NCBI RefSeq assembly: GCF_900104725.1
Contig: NZ_LT629758.1
Coordinates: 4,416,501-4,480,500, forward strand
DNA: 64,000 bases
Source of the DNA: Actinoplanes derwentensis
Lineage (GTDB): Bacteria > Actinomycetota > Actinomycetes > Mycobacteriales > Micromonosporaceae
Direction of reading: 5' to 3'
The notes under the pieces were generated by a model. It saw only the letters and a program-made list of their open reading frames with translations, was not told where the DNA came from and did not search any database. This document shows positions 1 through 8,400 of the stretch, piece after piece (the first letter of the stretch is position 1; every line of letters begins with the position of its first letter). Made by a program: the position numbers and the translations under genes.

Positions 1-1593
1 GAGCAGCCGTTGCAGATCAAGGTCGGGTACTACACCGAGATCACCGGTCTCGGGGCGAACCCGAACGACGTGGTCATCAACGGCAAGGTGGAGGCGTACA
101 ACCGCTGCCTCGGCTCTGATCCGGCCAACCCGAACTGCATCGCCCTGGTCAACTTCTGGCGCACCCTGTCGAACCTGACCGTGCACGTCAACGGCACCGG
201 CCAGGACGGCTGCCGGCAGACCGCGAACTTCTGGGCGGTGTCGCAGGCGGTCTCGCTGCGGCGCACCCAGTTCACCGGCGGCACCCTGTCGCTGATGGAC
301 TACTGCACGGCCGGCCCGCAGTACGCGTCCGGCGGTTTCATCGCGAACTCGAAGCTGCCGGCCACTGTCAACGGCTCACAGCAGCAGTGGCTGACCCGCG
401 ACAGCGAGGTCGAGAGCTGGTCGAACGCGGTCTGGAACCAGGTGTTCGCCGGGGTGAAGGGCGCGCCGAGCGAGGCGGACTTCCCCACCACGCCGTACAC
501 CACGCTGGACACCACTCCGGTCAGCCGGGAGAAGCCGTTCCTGTTCGTCGACGGCAAGGGCAAGTACCAGGTGCGGGTGCCCGCGGCGAAGCGGAACACC
601 AGCGGCACCTCGTGGGACGACAGGTCCGGCCGTACCATCGCGCTGTCGGAATTCTATGTAGCCAAACCCGGTGACTCGGTCGCGAAGATCAACCTGCAGC
701 TCGCGCTCGGCAAGAACCTGCTGCTCACCCCGGGCGTCTACGACATCGCCCGCAGCATCAAGGTGTTCCGCCCGAACACCGTCGTGCTCGGCCTCGGCCA
801 CGCCACTCTGACCGCGGTCGACGGTGCGATCCCGCTCGACGTGGCGGACGTACCCGGCGTGATCGTCGCCGGGGTGACCATCGACGCCGGGCTCAAGGAG
901 TCGCCGGTGCTACTGCGTGTCGGCCGTCAGCACGGTCTCGGGATCAGCAGCTCGTCCAACCCGACGACGCTCAGTGACGTCTACTTCCGGGTCGGCGGCC
1001 CGCACATCGGCAAGACGAACATCGCCCTGGAGGTCAACAGCGACGACGTGCTGATCGACCACACCTGGGTGTGGCGCGGCGACCACGGCGTCGAAGGCTT
1101 CACCACCGGCGTGAACGGCGACACCGACCGCTGGCGCACCAACACCGGCCGCTACGGCGCCGTCATCAACGGTGATGACGTGACCGCGACCGGCCTGTTC
1201 GTCGAGCACTTCCAGAAGTACAACACCATCTGGAACGGCGAACGCGGCACCACGGTCCTCTACCAGAACGAGTTGCCGTACGACCCGCCGACGCAGGCCG
1301 ACTGGGCCAACGGCACGGTCAACGGTTACGCCGGCTACAAGGTCGGGGCCAAGGTCAAGAGCCATCGCTTGTACGGCGGTGGCGTCTACGTCTTCAACCA
1401 GAACAACCCGTCCATCCGTACGGAGAACGGTTTCGAGGTCCCGAAGACCCCCGGCGTGAAGCTGCACCACATCATGACCGTCAACCTGAGCGCCGGAGTG
1501 ATCGACCACGTGGTCAACGGCGTCGGCGCGGCGGCGGACATGACGAAGGTGGGCGCTCCGGTCTACGTGACCGACTACCCCGCGGTCCCGTAG
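1..1593 (+). CDS. Secreted beta-helix protein, pectate-lyase/GH55-like (5' end outside window)
   Basis: The frame is open to the left edge of the window, so the N-terminus and any signal peptide are missing; about 530 residues are visible. The middle and C-terminal parts carry short repeated strands rich in V, I, G and N (for example TVVLGLGHATL, then GVIVAGVTIDAG, then DVLIDHTWVWRGDHG), the pattern of a right-handed parallel beta-helix as in pectate-lyase-type and GH55-like glucanase folds. Streptomycete and Actinoplanes relatives are, as I recall, often labelled coagulation factor 5/8-type proteins. A role in extracellular polysaccharide breakdown is inference; no catalytic residue could be assigned. 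A strong hairpin follows six bases after the stop. Confidence 0.6.
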   Translation, partial: EQPLQIKVGYYTEITGLGANPNDVVINGKVEAYNRCLGSDPANPNCIALVNFWRTLSNLTVHVNGTGQDGCRQTANFWAVSQAVSLRRTQFTGGTLSLMDYCTAGPQYASGGFIANSKLPATVNGSQQQWLTRDSEVESWSNAVWNQVFAGVKGAPSEADFPTTPYTTLDTTPVSREKPFLFVDGKGKYQVRVPAAKRNTSGTSWDDRSGRTIALSEFYVAKPGDSVAKINLQLALGKNLLLTPGVYDIARSIKVFRPNTVVLGLGHATLTAVDGAIPLDVADVPGVIVAGVTIDAGLKESPVLLRVGRQHGLGISSSSNPTTLSDVYFRVGGPHIGKTNIALEVNSDDVLIDHTWVWRGDHGVEGFTTGVNGDTDRWRTNTGRYGAVINGDDVTATGLFVEHFQKYNTIWNGERGTTVLYQNELPYDPPTQADWANGTVNGYAGYKVGAKVKSHRLYGGGVYVFNQNNPSIRTENGFEVPKTPGVKLHHIMTVNLSAGVIDHVVNGVGAAADMTKVGAPVYVTDYPAVP

Positions 1594-1598
1594 ACCGG

Positions 1599-1639
1599 CG
1601 CTGGTGGTCACCCGGTTACGGGGCGGGTGACCACCAGCG
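1599..1639 (+). terminator. Hairpin terminator after the beta-helix gene
   Basis: Perfect 16-bp stem (1599-1614 against 1624-1639) with a nine-base loop, six bases after the preceding stop. It has no clear U tract, as is usual in high-GC actinobacteria. Confidence 0.8.
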
Positions 1640-1721
1640 TTTCGCCGCCACCCAGCCCGCATGTCACGCAAGGTGCGCGTAACCTCACTGATCCGCAGTG
1701 GACCGATTTCGGGGAGCGGAC

Positions 1722-3113
1722 GTGACGTCTTCTGTTTCTGCTTCGGATTCCGATTCCGATTCCGCCGGGGAACCGGAACTCAACCGGGTCATCGGCCCGG
1801 CGTTGTTGCTGCTGTTCGTGGTCGGCGACATTCTCGGCACCGGCGTGTACGCGCTGACCGGCAAAGTCGCCAACGAGGTCGGCGGCGCGGTGTGGCTGCC
1901 GTTCCTGCTGGCGTTCGCGGTCGCGCTGCTCACCGCGTTCAGCTATCTGGAACTGGTCACCAAATATCCGAAGGCCGCCGGGGCCGCGCTCTACACCCAC
2001 AAGGCGTTCGGGCTGCACTTCCTGACGTTCATGGTGACGTACGCGGTGATGTGTTCCGGGCTGACGTCGGCGTCCAGTGCGTCCAAGGCGTTCGCGGGCA
2101 ACTTCGGCTCGGCCTTCGACCTGTCCCCCGGGTTCTCCAGCGGTTTCGCGGTCACCGCCGTCGCACTCGGGTTCATCACCCTGGTAGCAGTAGTCAATTT
2201 CCGGGGTGTCGGTGAGAGTGTCAAAGCCAACGTGGTGCTCACCTGCGTGGAACTCACCGGTCTGCTGATCATCATCGGGATCGGCGCGTGGGCACTCGGC
2301 GGTGGCGACGGCGACCTGTCCCGGCTCACCGACTTCAACACCCCACCCGGCGAGAGCGTCGTGCTGTCCGTGACCGCCGGGACCGCCCTCGCGTTCTTCG
2401 CCATGGTCGGTTTCGAGGATTCGGTCAACATGGCGGAGGAGACCCGCGATCCGGTCCGGAACTTTCCCCGCGTGATGCTCCTCGGCCTCTGCGTCACCGG
2501 GGTGATCTACGTGCTCGTGGCGATCTCCGCGGTCGCCCTGGTCGCCCCCGCCGAACTCGGTGAAGGCGACACTCCCCTGCTCAAGGTGGTCGCGGCCGGA
2601 GCGCCCGGATTCCCACTGTCGGTGTTCGCCTTCATCACCATGTTCGCGGTGGCCAACTCGGCACTGATCAACATGATGATGGCGAGCCGGCTGCTGTACG
2701 GGATGGCCCGGGAACGGGTGCTGCCGTCGGTGCTCGGCCGGGTGCACCGCGGTAGACGTACCCCATGGGTGGGGATCGCCATCACCACTGTCATCGCCTT
2801 CGGCCTGATCTGGTTCGCCGACCTGACCGCCCTCGGCGGAACCACCGCTCTGCTCCTGCTCTGTGTCTTCGCCGTGGTCAACGTGGCCTGCCTGGTACTG
2901 CGCCGCGACCCCGTCGAGCACCGGCATTTCCGGGCACCGACCGTGATCCCGGTGCTGGGCGCCGCGGCCTGCGCCTTCCTGGCGAGCCCGCTCTCCGGCC
3001 GGGCCACCGCCGACTACCGGGTGGCGGGCGTGCTGCTCCTCATCGGAGTGGCGCTGTGGGTGCTCACCTACGCCGTCAACCGTTTCGTACCGGGCACGGT
3101 CTCCCGCCCCTGA
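1722..3113 (+). CDS. APC-family amino acid permease
   Basis: Polytopic membrane protein of 463 residues with about 12 hydrophobic segments. It is an amino acid/polyamine/organocation (APC) secondary transporter that probably imports or exchanges amino acids across the cytoplasmic membrane. The N-terminal helix carries the family signature (GDILGTGVYALTG), the unwound substrate-binding region of TM1. The later FEDSVNMAEETRDPVRNFP stretch is the conserved loop after TM6 in YfnA/CAT-like members. The GTG at 1722 is preferred because GGGGAG at 1711-1716 sits five bases before it; an in-frame GTG at 1698 lacks such a site. The N-terminus has a short Ser/Asp repeat (SASDSDSDS). Substrate cannot be told from sequence; no partner gene is adjacent. 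Confidence 0.88.
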   Translation: MTSSVSASDSDSDSAGEPELNRVIGPALLLLFVVGDILGTGVYALTGKVANEVGGAVWLPFLLAFAVALLTAFSYLELVTKYPKAAGAALYTHKAFGLHFLTFMVTYAVMCSGLTSASSASKAFAGNFGSAFDLSPGFSSGFAVTAVALGFITLVAVVNFRGVGESVKANVVLTCVELTGLLIIIGIGAWALGGGDGDLSRLTDFNTPPGESVVLSVTAGTALAFFAMVGFEDSVNMAEETRDPVRNFPRVMLLGLCVTGVIYVLVAISAVALVAPAELGEGDTPLLKVVAAGAPGFPLSVFAFITMFAVANSALINMMMASRLLYGMARERVLPSVLGRVHRGRRTPWVGIAITTVIAFGLIWFADLTALGGTTALLLLCVFAVVNVACLVLRRDPVEHRHFRAPTVIPVLGAAACAFLASPLSGRATADYRVAGVLLLIGVALWVLTYAVNRFVPGTVSRP

Positions 3114-3272
3114 CCCTGCCCTCACCAGCACAATCCGGGCAATCACCACTGTCATCGCCTTCGGGACGTCCCACCCAGGCCAGCCTCAGGACCCCTCGTA
3201 GTAGCAGCTCAACAGGGATGTGGAAAGCTGCCCGCTACACCTGCACCCTCCTCTCCAGTCCGGAGGCCCAAT

Positions 3273-4565
3273 ATGGCATCATTCCTCTACCTTGTCGCCG
3301 GGCTCGCGATCGGCGTGATAGTCGGATGGCTGGTCTGGGGTCGACGCTCCGGCGCCACCACCCCGACCACCACGACCACGCCGGCCAGCTCGAAGCCCGC
3401 GACCTCGACGACCACCGCTTCCTCGGCTCCGGCGAAGTCCGCTGAGGACAAGCCGGCCGGTGTCACCGACACCGAGAAGACGGCCGTCATCGCGCCGGTC
3501 ATCACCGAGCCGCTCACCGACACCACCTCGGCAACCGAGCCCGCCGCCGACGCCGACGCCGACAAGACTTCTTTCCTCTCGCCGGTCACCGACGCTGAGA
3601 CGGCACCCGCCGCCTCGGCCGATGCCGACAAGACCACCGTCATCGCGCCGGTCGCCGAGCCCGTTTCGGAGCCCGTCGTCGAGCCCGTCGCGGACTTCGA
3701 CGCCGACAAGACGGCGATCATCGTGCCGGCCACCGCGACCGAGACCAGCACCGACGCCGAGGACACCGCCGACATCACACCGGTTGCCGAAGCCGACAAG
3801 ACCACGTTCCTCACGCCCGCCACCGTCACCGAGCCGACTCCGGTCGCCGAGGCTGAGTCCGACAAGACCACGGTCATCGAGCCCGTCTCGGCCGTTGCGG
3901 ACGACGCGGACAAGACCACCTTCCTCACGCCCGTCGCGCCGGCCGACGCCGACGCCGACAAGGCCACCGTCGCCGAGCCGCTTCCGGTCGCCGAGCCTGC
4001 GGTTGTCGAGGAGGAGAAGACCGCCGTCCTGGCGCCGGTCGCGGTGGAGGCCGACAAGGAGCCGGTAGCCGGGACGGCCACCGTCACCGAGTCCGTCGAG
4101 GACGAGAAGACGGCCGTGTTCGAGCCGGTCGCCGCTGGTGAGCCCGCGCCCGCCGTGGTCGACGAGCCCGATTTCGAGGACGAGAAGACCGAGGTCATCG
4201 TGCCGGTCGCCGCTGAGGCGGTCACCGCCCCGGAACCGGTCGCCGCGCCCGAGCCCGTCGCCGCACCCGAGCCGATCGCCGCGCCGGAACCGGTCATCCC
4301 GGCTCAGGCGATCATCACCGCCGAGCCGGACCTCGTGGGTACGCCCGCGCCGGTCGCCCAGCCCGACGACCTGACGAAGATCCCCGGCATCGGTCCGAAG
4401 GTGGCGATCGCCCTGGCCGCGGCCGGCATCACCACCTTCGCCAAGCTGGCCGACGCCGACGTCATCAGCCTCAAGGCGGCGATCAACGCGGCCGGCATGC
4501 GCGGTTCGGCAAGCATCGCCACCTGGCCGGGCCGGGCACGCGAGCTGGTCGCTTCCGCTAGCTGA
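3273..4565 (+). CDS. Membrane-anchored [D/E]KT..PV repeat protein with C-terminal helix-hairpin-helix
   Basis: 430 residues. Residues 3-23 form one N-terminal membrane helix (FLYLVAGLAIGVIVGWLVWG). Residues 50-310 carry about eleven copies of a nine-residue motif [DE]KT(T/A/E)(V/F)(I/L)xPV in an Ala/Pro/Glu-rich, probably disordered region, followed by four PEPVAA-type repeats. Residues 365-427 form a helix-hairpin-helix domain (LTKIPGIGPKVAIALAAAGI) ending in the WPxxAxxL element seen in similar actinobacterial HhH tails. GGAGG at 3262-3266 supports the start. The HhH suggests nucleic acid or protein binding; the repeats may be a binding or phosphorylation array. Function unknown. Stand-alone gene closed by a hairpin. 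Confidence 0.8.
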   Translation: MASFLYLVAGLAIGVIVGWLVWGRRSGATTPTTTTTPASSKPATSTTTASSAPAKSAEDKPAGVTDTEKTAVIAPVITEPLTDTTSATEPAADADADKTSFLSPVTDAETAPAASADADKTTVIAPVAEPVSEPVVEPVADFDADKTAIIVPATATETSTDAEDTADITPVAEADKTTFLTPATVTEPTPVAEAESDKTTVIEPVSAVADDADKTTFLTPVAPADADADKATVAEPLPVAEPAVVEEEKTAVLAPVAVEADKEPVAGTATVTESVEDEKTAVFEPVAAGEPAPAVVDEPDFEDEKTEVIVPVAAEAVTAPEPVAAPEPVAAPEPIAAPEPVIPAQAIITAEPDLVGTPAPVAQPDDLTKIPGIGPKVAIALAAAGITTFAKLADADVISLKAAINAAGMRGSASIATWPGRARELVASAS

Positions 4566-4586
4566 CATCAGAACCACCGCGACAGA

Positions 4587-4626
4587 GGGCGTGGTCAGGT
4601 GCTCCCGGAGAGCACCGGCCACGCCC
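4587..4626 (+). terminator. Hairpin terminator after the HhH repeat gene
   Basis: Two-part stem: GGGCGTGG (4587-4594) pairs with CCACGCCC (4619-4626), and inside it GGTGCTC pairs with GAGCACC around a CCGGA loop. Confidence 0.75.
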
Positions 4627-4827
4627 AGCGTGTTTCCGCCGGCATGTGGTAGCCGGCGAACCCCAGGCGTGGGTGGCGGGTTCGGGGTTTCCGGGGCGGC
4701 TCCGGACCGGTTGCGGTGAGGTTGTTACACAGGTCACTCACAGAAGTTGCAAGTCGGGAGTGCGGCGGACGATGTAACCGGCTGTCCAGCGAGTGATCGC
4801 TACCGGAGAGCAACGGAGGAGCCCCCG

Positions 4828-5091
4828 ATGCAGGTGAATGCCGCAACCTTCTCGGAAAGCAACAGCCACGCCGCCTACAGCCGTCTGGCCGCCGCTCGCG
4901 CGCAGCTCATCACCGACCAGATCCCGACCGCTGCCCACAGCAAGGTGATCACCGCCGACCGGGCGGCGGTCGCCGACGCCGAGGCCGAGGTGGTCCGGAT
5001 CGAGGCAGAGGTCTCCCGGGCGGGTGCGATGCAGGCCGGCGAGAACGCCAGCTTCCTGCGTAGCGGCCGTTTCATGGACGTCTACGCTTAG
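4828..5091 (+). CDS. Small helical protein of unknown function
   Basis: 87 residues, not recognised. The sequence is rich in Ala, Glu and Arg and reads as two amphipathic helices (YSRLAAARAQLITDQ and AAVADAEAEVVRIEAEVSR), so a helical hairpin or coiled coil is likely. There is no membrane segment and no cysteine. The start is set by GGAGGA at 4815-4820, seven bases before the ATG; an in-frame upstream start at 4747 lacks a ribosome site. It stands alone and ends at a strong hairpin, so it appears to be its own transcription unit. Confidence 0.65.
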   Translation: MQVNAATFSESNSHAAYSRLAAARAQLITDQIPTAAHSKVITADRAAVADAEAEVVRIEAEVSRAGAMQAGENASFLRSGRFMDVYA

Positions 5092-5097
5092 CCGGCC

Positions 5098-5127
5098 GAC
5101 GGCCATCCCCACACGGGGATGGCCGTC
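5098..5127 (+). terminator. Hairpin terminator after the small helical protein
   Basis: Perfect 13-bp stem, 5098-5110 with 5115-5127, loop ACAC, starting six bases after the stop. Confidence 0.8.
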
Positions 5128-5444
5128 GCCACACGGGTGCCCGTCGTCGCGCTGCGTGTTCGTGATCCGGGGCCGAGACTCGAACGTGGTCACCCGGCCG
5201 ACACTGGATCCGGTGAAATCTGCACGGCCGCCGTGACTATGGCACGTTTGCGGGCAGAGCATGGATCGACACCCTTCCACTCCCGCGGTTCGGCAACATC
5301 ACCGCAGGTAGATCGTCACGTGCGCATTCCGGATCGGACACCGCGCAATCGAGATCAACAACAGTGTGTCGTCAAATCACAGCGGTTCGTAATCAACTCG
5401 GGGTTTCGTGGGCGGCTTCGGCGTCGCACCATGGATGACGGGTG
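5128..5444. other. Intergenic stretch without a recognised gene
   Basis: About 320 bases between the hairpin and the giant gene. I see no coding pattern, no clear repeat and no confident promoter boxes. It presumably holds the promoter of the downstream gene; its A+T content rises from about 5330 onward. Confidence 0.5.
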
Positions 5445-8400
5445 ATGCAATCGATGAGCGGGCGACGACTGGCAGTGGTCATTAGCGTCGAGCAGCACGA
5501 CGACCCCGTGTTGCGCAGGTTCGCGGTGCCGTCGGCTGATGTTCCGGCGTTCGTGGACGTGCTCGGGGAGCAAGCGCTCGGCGGGTTCGAGGTGGAGTTC
5601 CTGCGAGATCCCGGGGCGCGGGAGGCGTGGGGCCGGGTCAAGTCCCTGTTCGAGGGGCGTGACCAGGACGATTGTGTGCTGCTCTACTTCCGGGGTGTGA
5701 TGCTGACCGGGCCGGGTGGCGGGCTGTATCTGGCCGCCGCCGACACCGTCATGGGCCGCCCCGCGGACACCGCGCTCGACGTGTCCCAGGCCGCGTCGCT
5801 GATGCAGCGCAGCCGCGCCGGGCAGGCCGTGGTGATCCTCGACGGCCGGACCGGCGGTCCCGTCGACGCCGGTCACCATTTCCGGGCCGCCCGCTCCGCC
5901 GAGTGGCAGAGCCGTGTCGTGATCGCCTCGACCGCCCGGCCCGAGCCCCCCACTTTCGCCGGGCTGATCGCCGACGGCGTCACCAGCGGCGCCGCCGACC
6001 GTGACCGCGACGGCTGGATCGGCATCAGTGAACTCTACGACCACCTGCGCGAACGCGACCCCAGCGCCCGGCAGTGGGTGTTCGGCTCCGGCCGGCAGCC
6101 GTGGCTCTCCCGGATCCGGCGCCCCGGCAGCGACCAGATGGCGTCGATCGCCCAACTGGCCGTCGCCGCCGCCGGCACCGACCTGTCCCGCGCTGTCGAA
6201 GCCCGCTCCGCCCTGCACGGCCTGTCCACCGGCGAGGGCCGGGTGGCAGCCGCCGCGACCGCCGCGTTGCGCCGCACTTCGGTCCGCCTGGCCGAACCCG
6301 CCCTCGACTTCGGCCGGGTCGCCCCCGGCACCCGCCAGCTGGCCGCGGTCGTCGCCGTGCAGGGCCCCCCGCTGTCCGCGGCGTCAGCAGTGACCAGCTC
6401 GACGGAGGGCTTGCACGCCCGCCTCGAAGGCGGCACGCTGCGGGTCTCCTGGTTCCCCACGGTGGGCCGTTTGAACGGCGCCGTCACCTTGGACGGCCCA
6501 GCCGGCACCGCACGCCTCACCGTCACCGGCGAGGTCTCGGAGGACTTCGACGTAGTCACCGGCGGCTGGATCCCGTCCAACGGCACCGGCGCTCAGGCTC
6601 AAGCCCTCCCACCCGGCCCCGGCGGTTCACCCACGGCCCGCCCCGAGGCGGCCACACCCGGAACAGCACAGCCATGGCCCACCCCAGTCTCTGGCGTCGG
6701 CTCTGGCGCTAGCCTCGGCCCCGGCTCGGTCACCGGCCCCACTTCTTCACCGGCCACCGGAACGCAGCCCTGGTCCACCCCCGAACCGGCATGGCACGGC
6801 CCTGACAGCCCGGCCCCGTCGCACAGTCCAGCATGGTCCGGCGATGCCGGGCGAGCCTCACCACCGGGCGGTGGGCAGGCCTGGCCGGGTGAGACCGTCG
6901 CGGCGTGGCCCGGGGAGATGCCGGGACCAGCCGAGGCCTGGCCCGGGGAGACCGGCGCATGGTCCAGCGAGGCCGTCGGCGCCCCCGGCTGGCAGGACGC
7001 GGCCCGGCAGACACCACCGCCGATCCCCGACGGCCCGGACCAAGTCCCGGTCGCAGAAGGCAGCAGGCAACTACTTGACCCCGACCTTTCCGGTACGACC
7101 GGAGCACCCCGATTCGATCCGCACGCACCGACCAGCGGATCCGCTGCCCCGAGCCGGTTCGATCGGGATGACGCTCCCACGCCCGGATCAGGCACTCGGC
7201 CAGGCACTCCCTACGGCAGTCCCGCTGTTCCGGGAACACCAGCCGACGCCCCGTCCGCGAGCACTTCCCCATGGGCACCCATCAGCGGCCCACCGGCCAC
7301 TCCCTCATACCGGCCCACGGGGCTCCAGCCGGGAGTCAGCCGACCCACAGGGCTCCAGCCGGGAAGCGTTCAGCCACATCGGCCCACCAGTAGTCAGCCC
7401 GGAGGCATCCGCCCCGCCAGCAGCCCGCTGGAAAGCAGAACACCGACTGCAGCCGGGAACTCCGATGACGAGCTACTCACCGCGCCGAAGGCCACAGTCC
7501 GGGGGACGTTTCCGCTCGCCGGAACAGCCGGCACCGGCCACCGCGGCGATCCTCTCGCCGAACGCACGAACGATGCTCCCGCTGAACGCACGAACGAGAC
7601 TCTCGCTGGCCACCCGGGCGAATCTGCCGTTGGTACCGACTCGGCGAGCGACTCTGTCTCCAGGCCCGATGAGACGGTTGGCCCAGATTCCACCGCCACG
7701 CCGGTCGTAGTCGGTGATCCCCCTGAGGCGGAGGCCCCGGGGAACAACACGGGTTCGGAGACTGCGGCCAGGGCAAACGACACCGGGGAACCAAAAGCCG
7801 ACACCGGTCCGCACACTCCGAGCGGCGCGATTTCAGGCAATGGTTCGGGGCCTGACGGTCCTATGGCGGAACCGTCCACCCGTGGCGTTTCCGAGACCAT
7901 GTTCGGGACCAGTCCCTGGCCCGGCTCCGAGTCTCAGCAATCCACCGATGATTCGCGCAGCGCGGCTGTCTCCGAACGAACGGACACCTCCGCCCCGGAC
8001 CTCAGCGGTTCGGGTGACGAACCGGCCGATGAGCCGGAGGCCTCGGATTCGAACAACATCCGGCAGCCGCAGGATGAGGCTTCGAGCGACACCGGGCAGC
8101 CGACGGACACCGCTTCCAGAAACAGCGGGGCGGACGGGCCGAGTCTGACGGAGCCGGGCAGTGAAGAACGTTCCCGGGAACATGTGGTCGATGCCGGGAC
8201 CTCTGGATCGCTGCAGAGTTCGGCATCGGATCAGGGTGACGTCAGACGGGACACCGGATCGGCTGCGGGAGGCTTCGTCGGCTCGTGGTCCACAAGCTGG
8301 GGAAAGACCGACCCGGCCGGAGCATGGCCGGCGGCTGGCCGGAAGCCGGGCCAGTCTCCGGAACAGTCGGCTGTCTCTGAGTCGTCGGCCGCCATACCCG

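Noticed and set aside
3279..4622. Long minus-strand frame opposite the HhH repeat gene
   Set aside because: Strong codon bias in repetitive high-GC DNA leaves antisense frames open. Its composition is only D, R, G and V, and the plus-strand protein has real domains.
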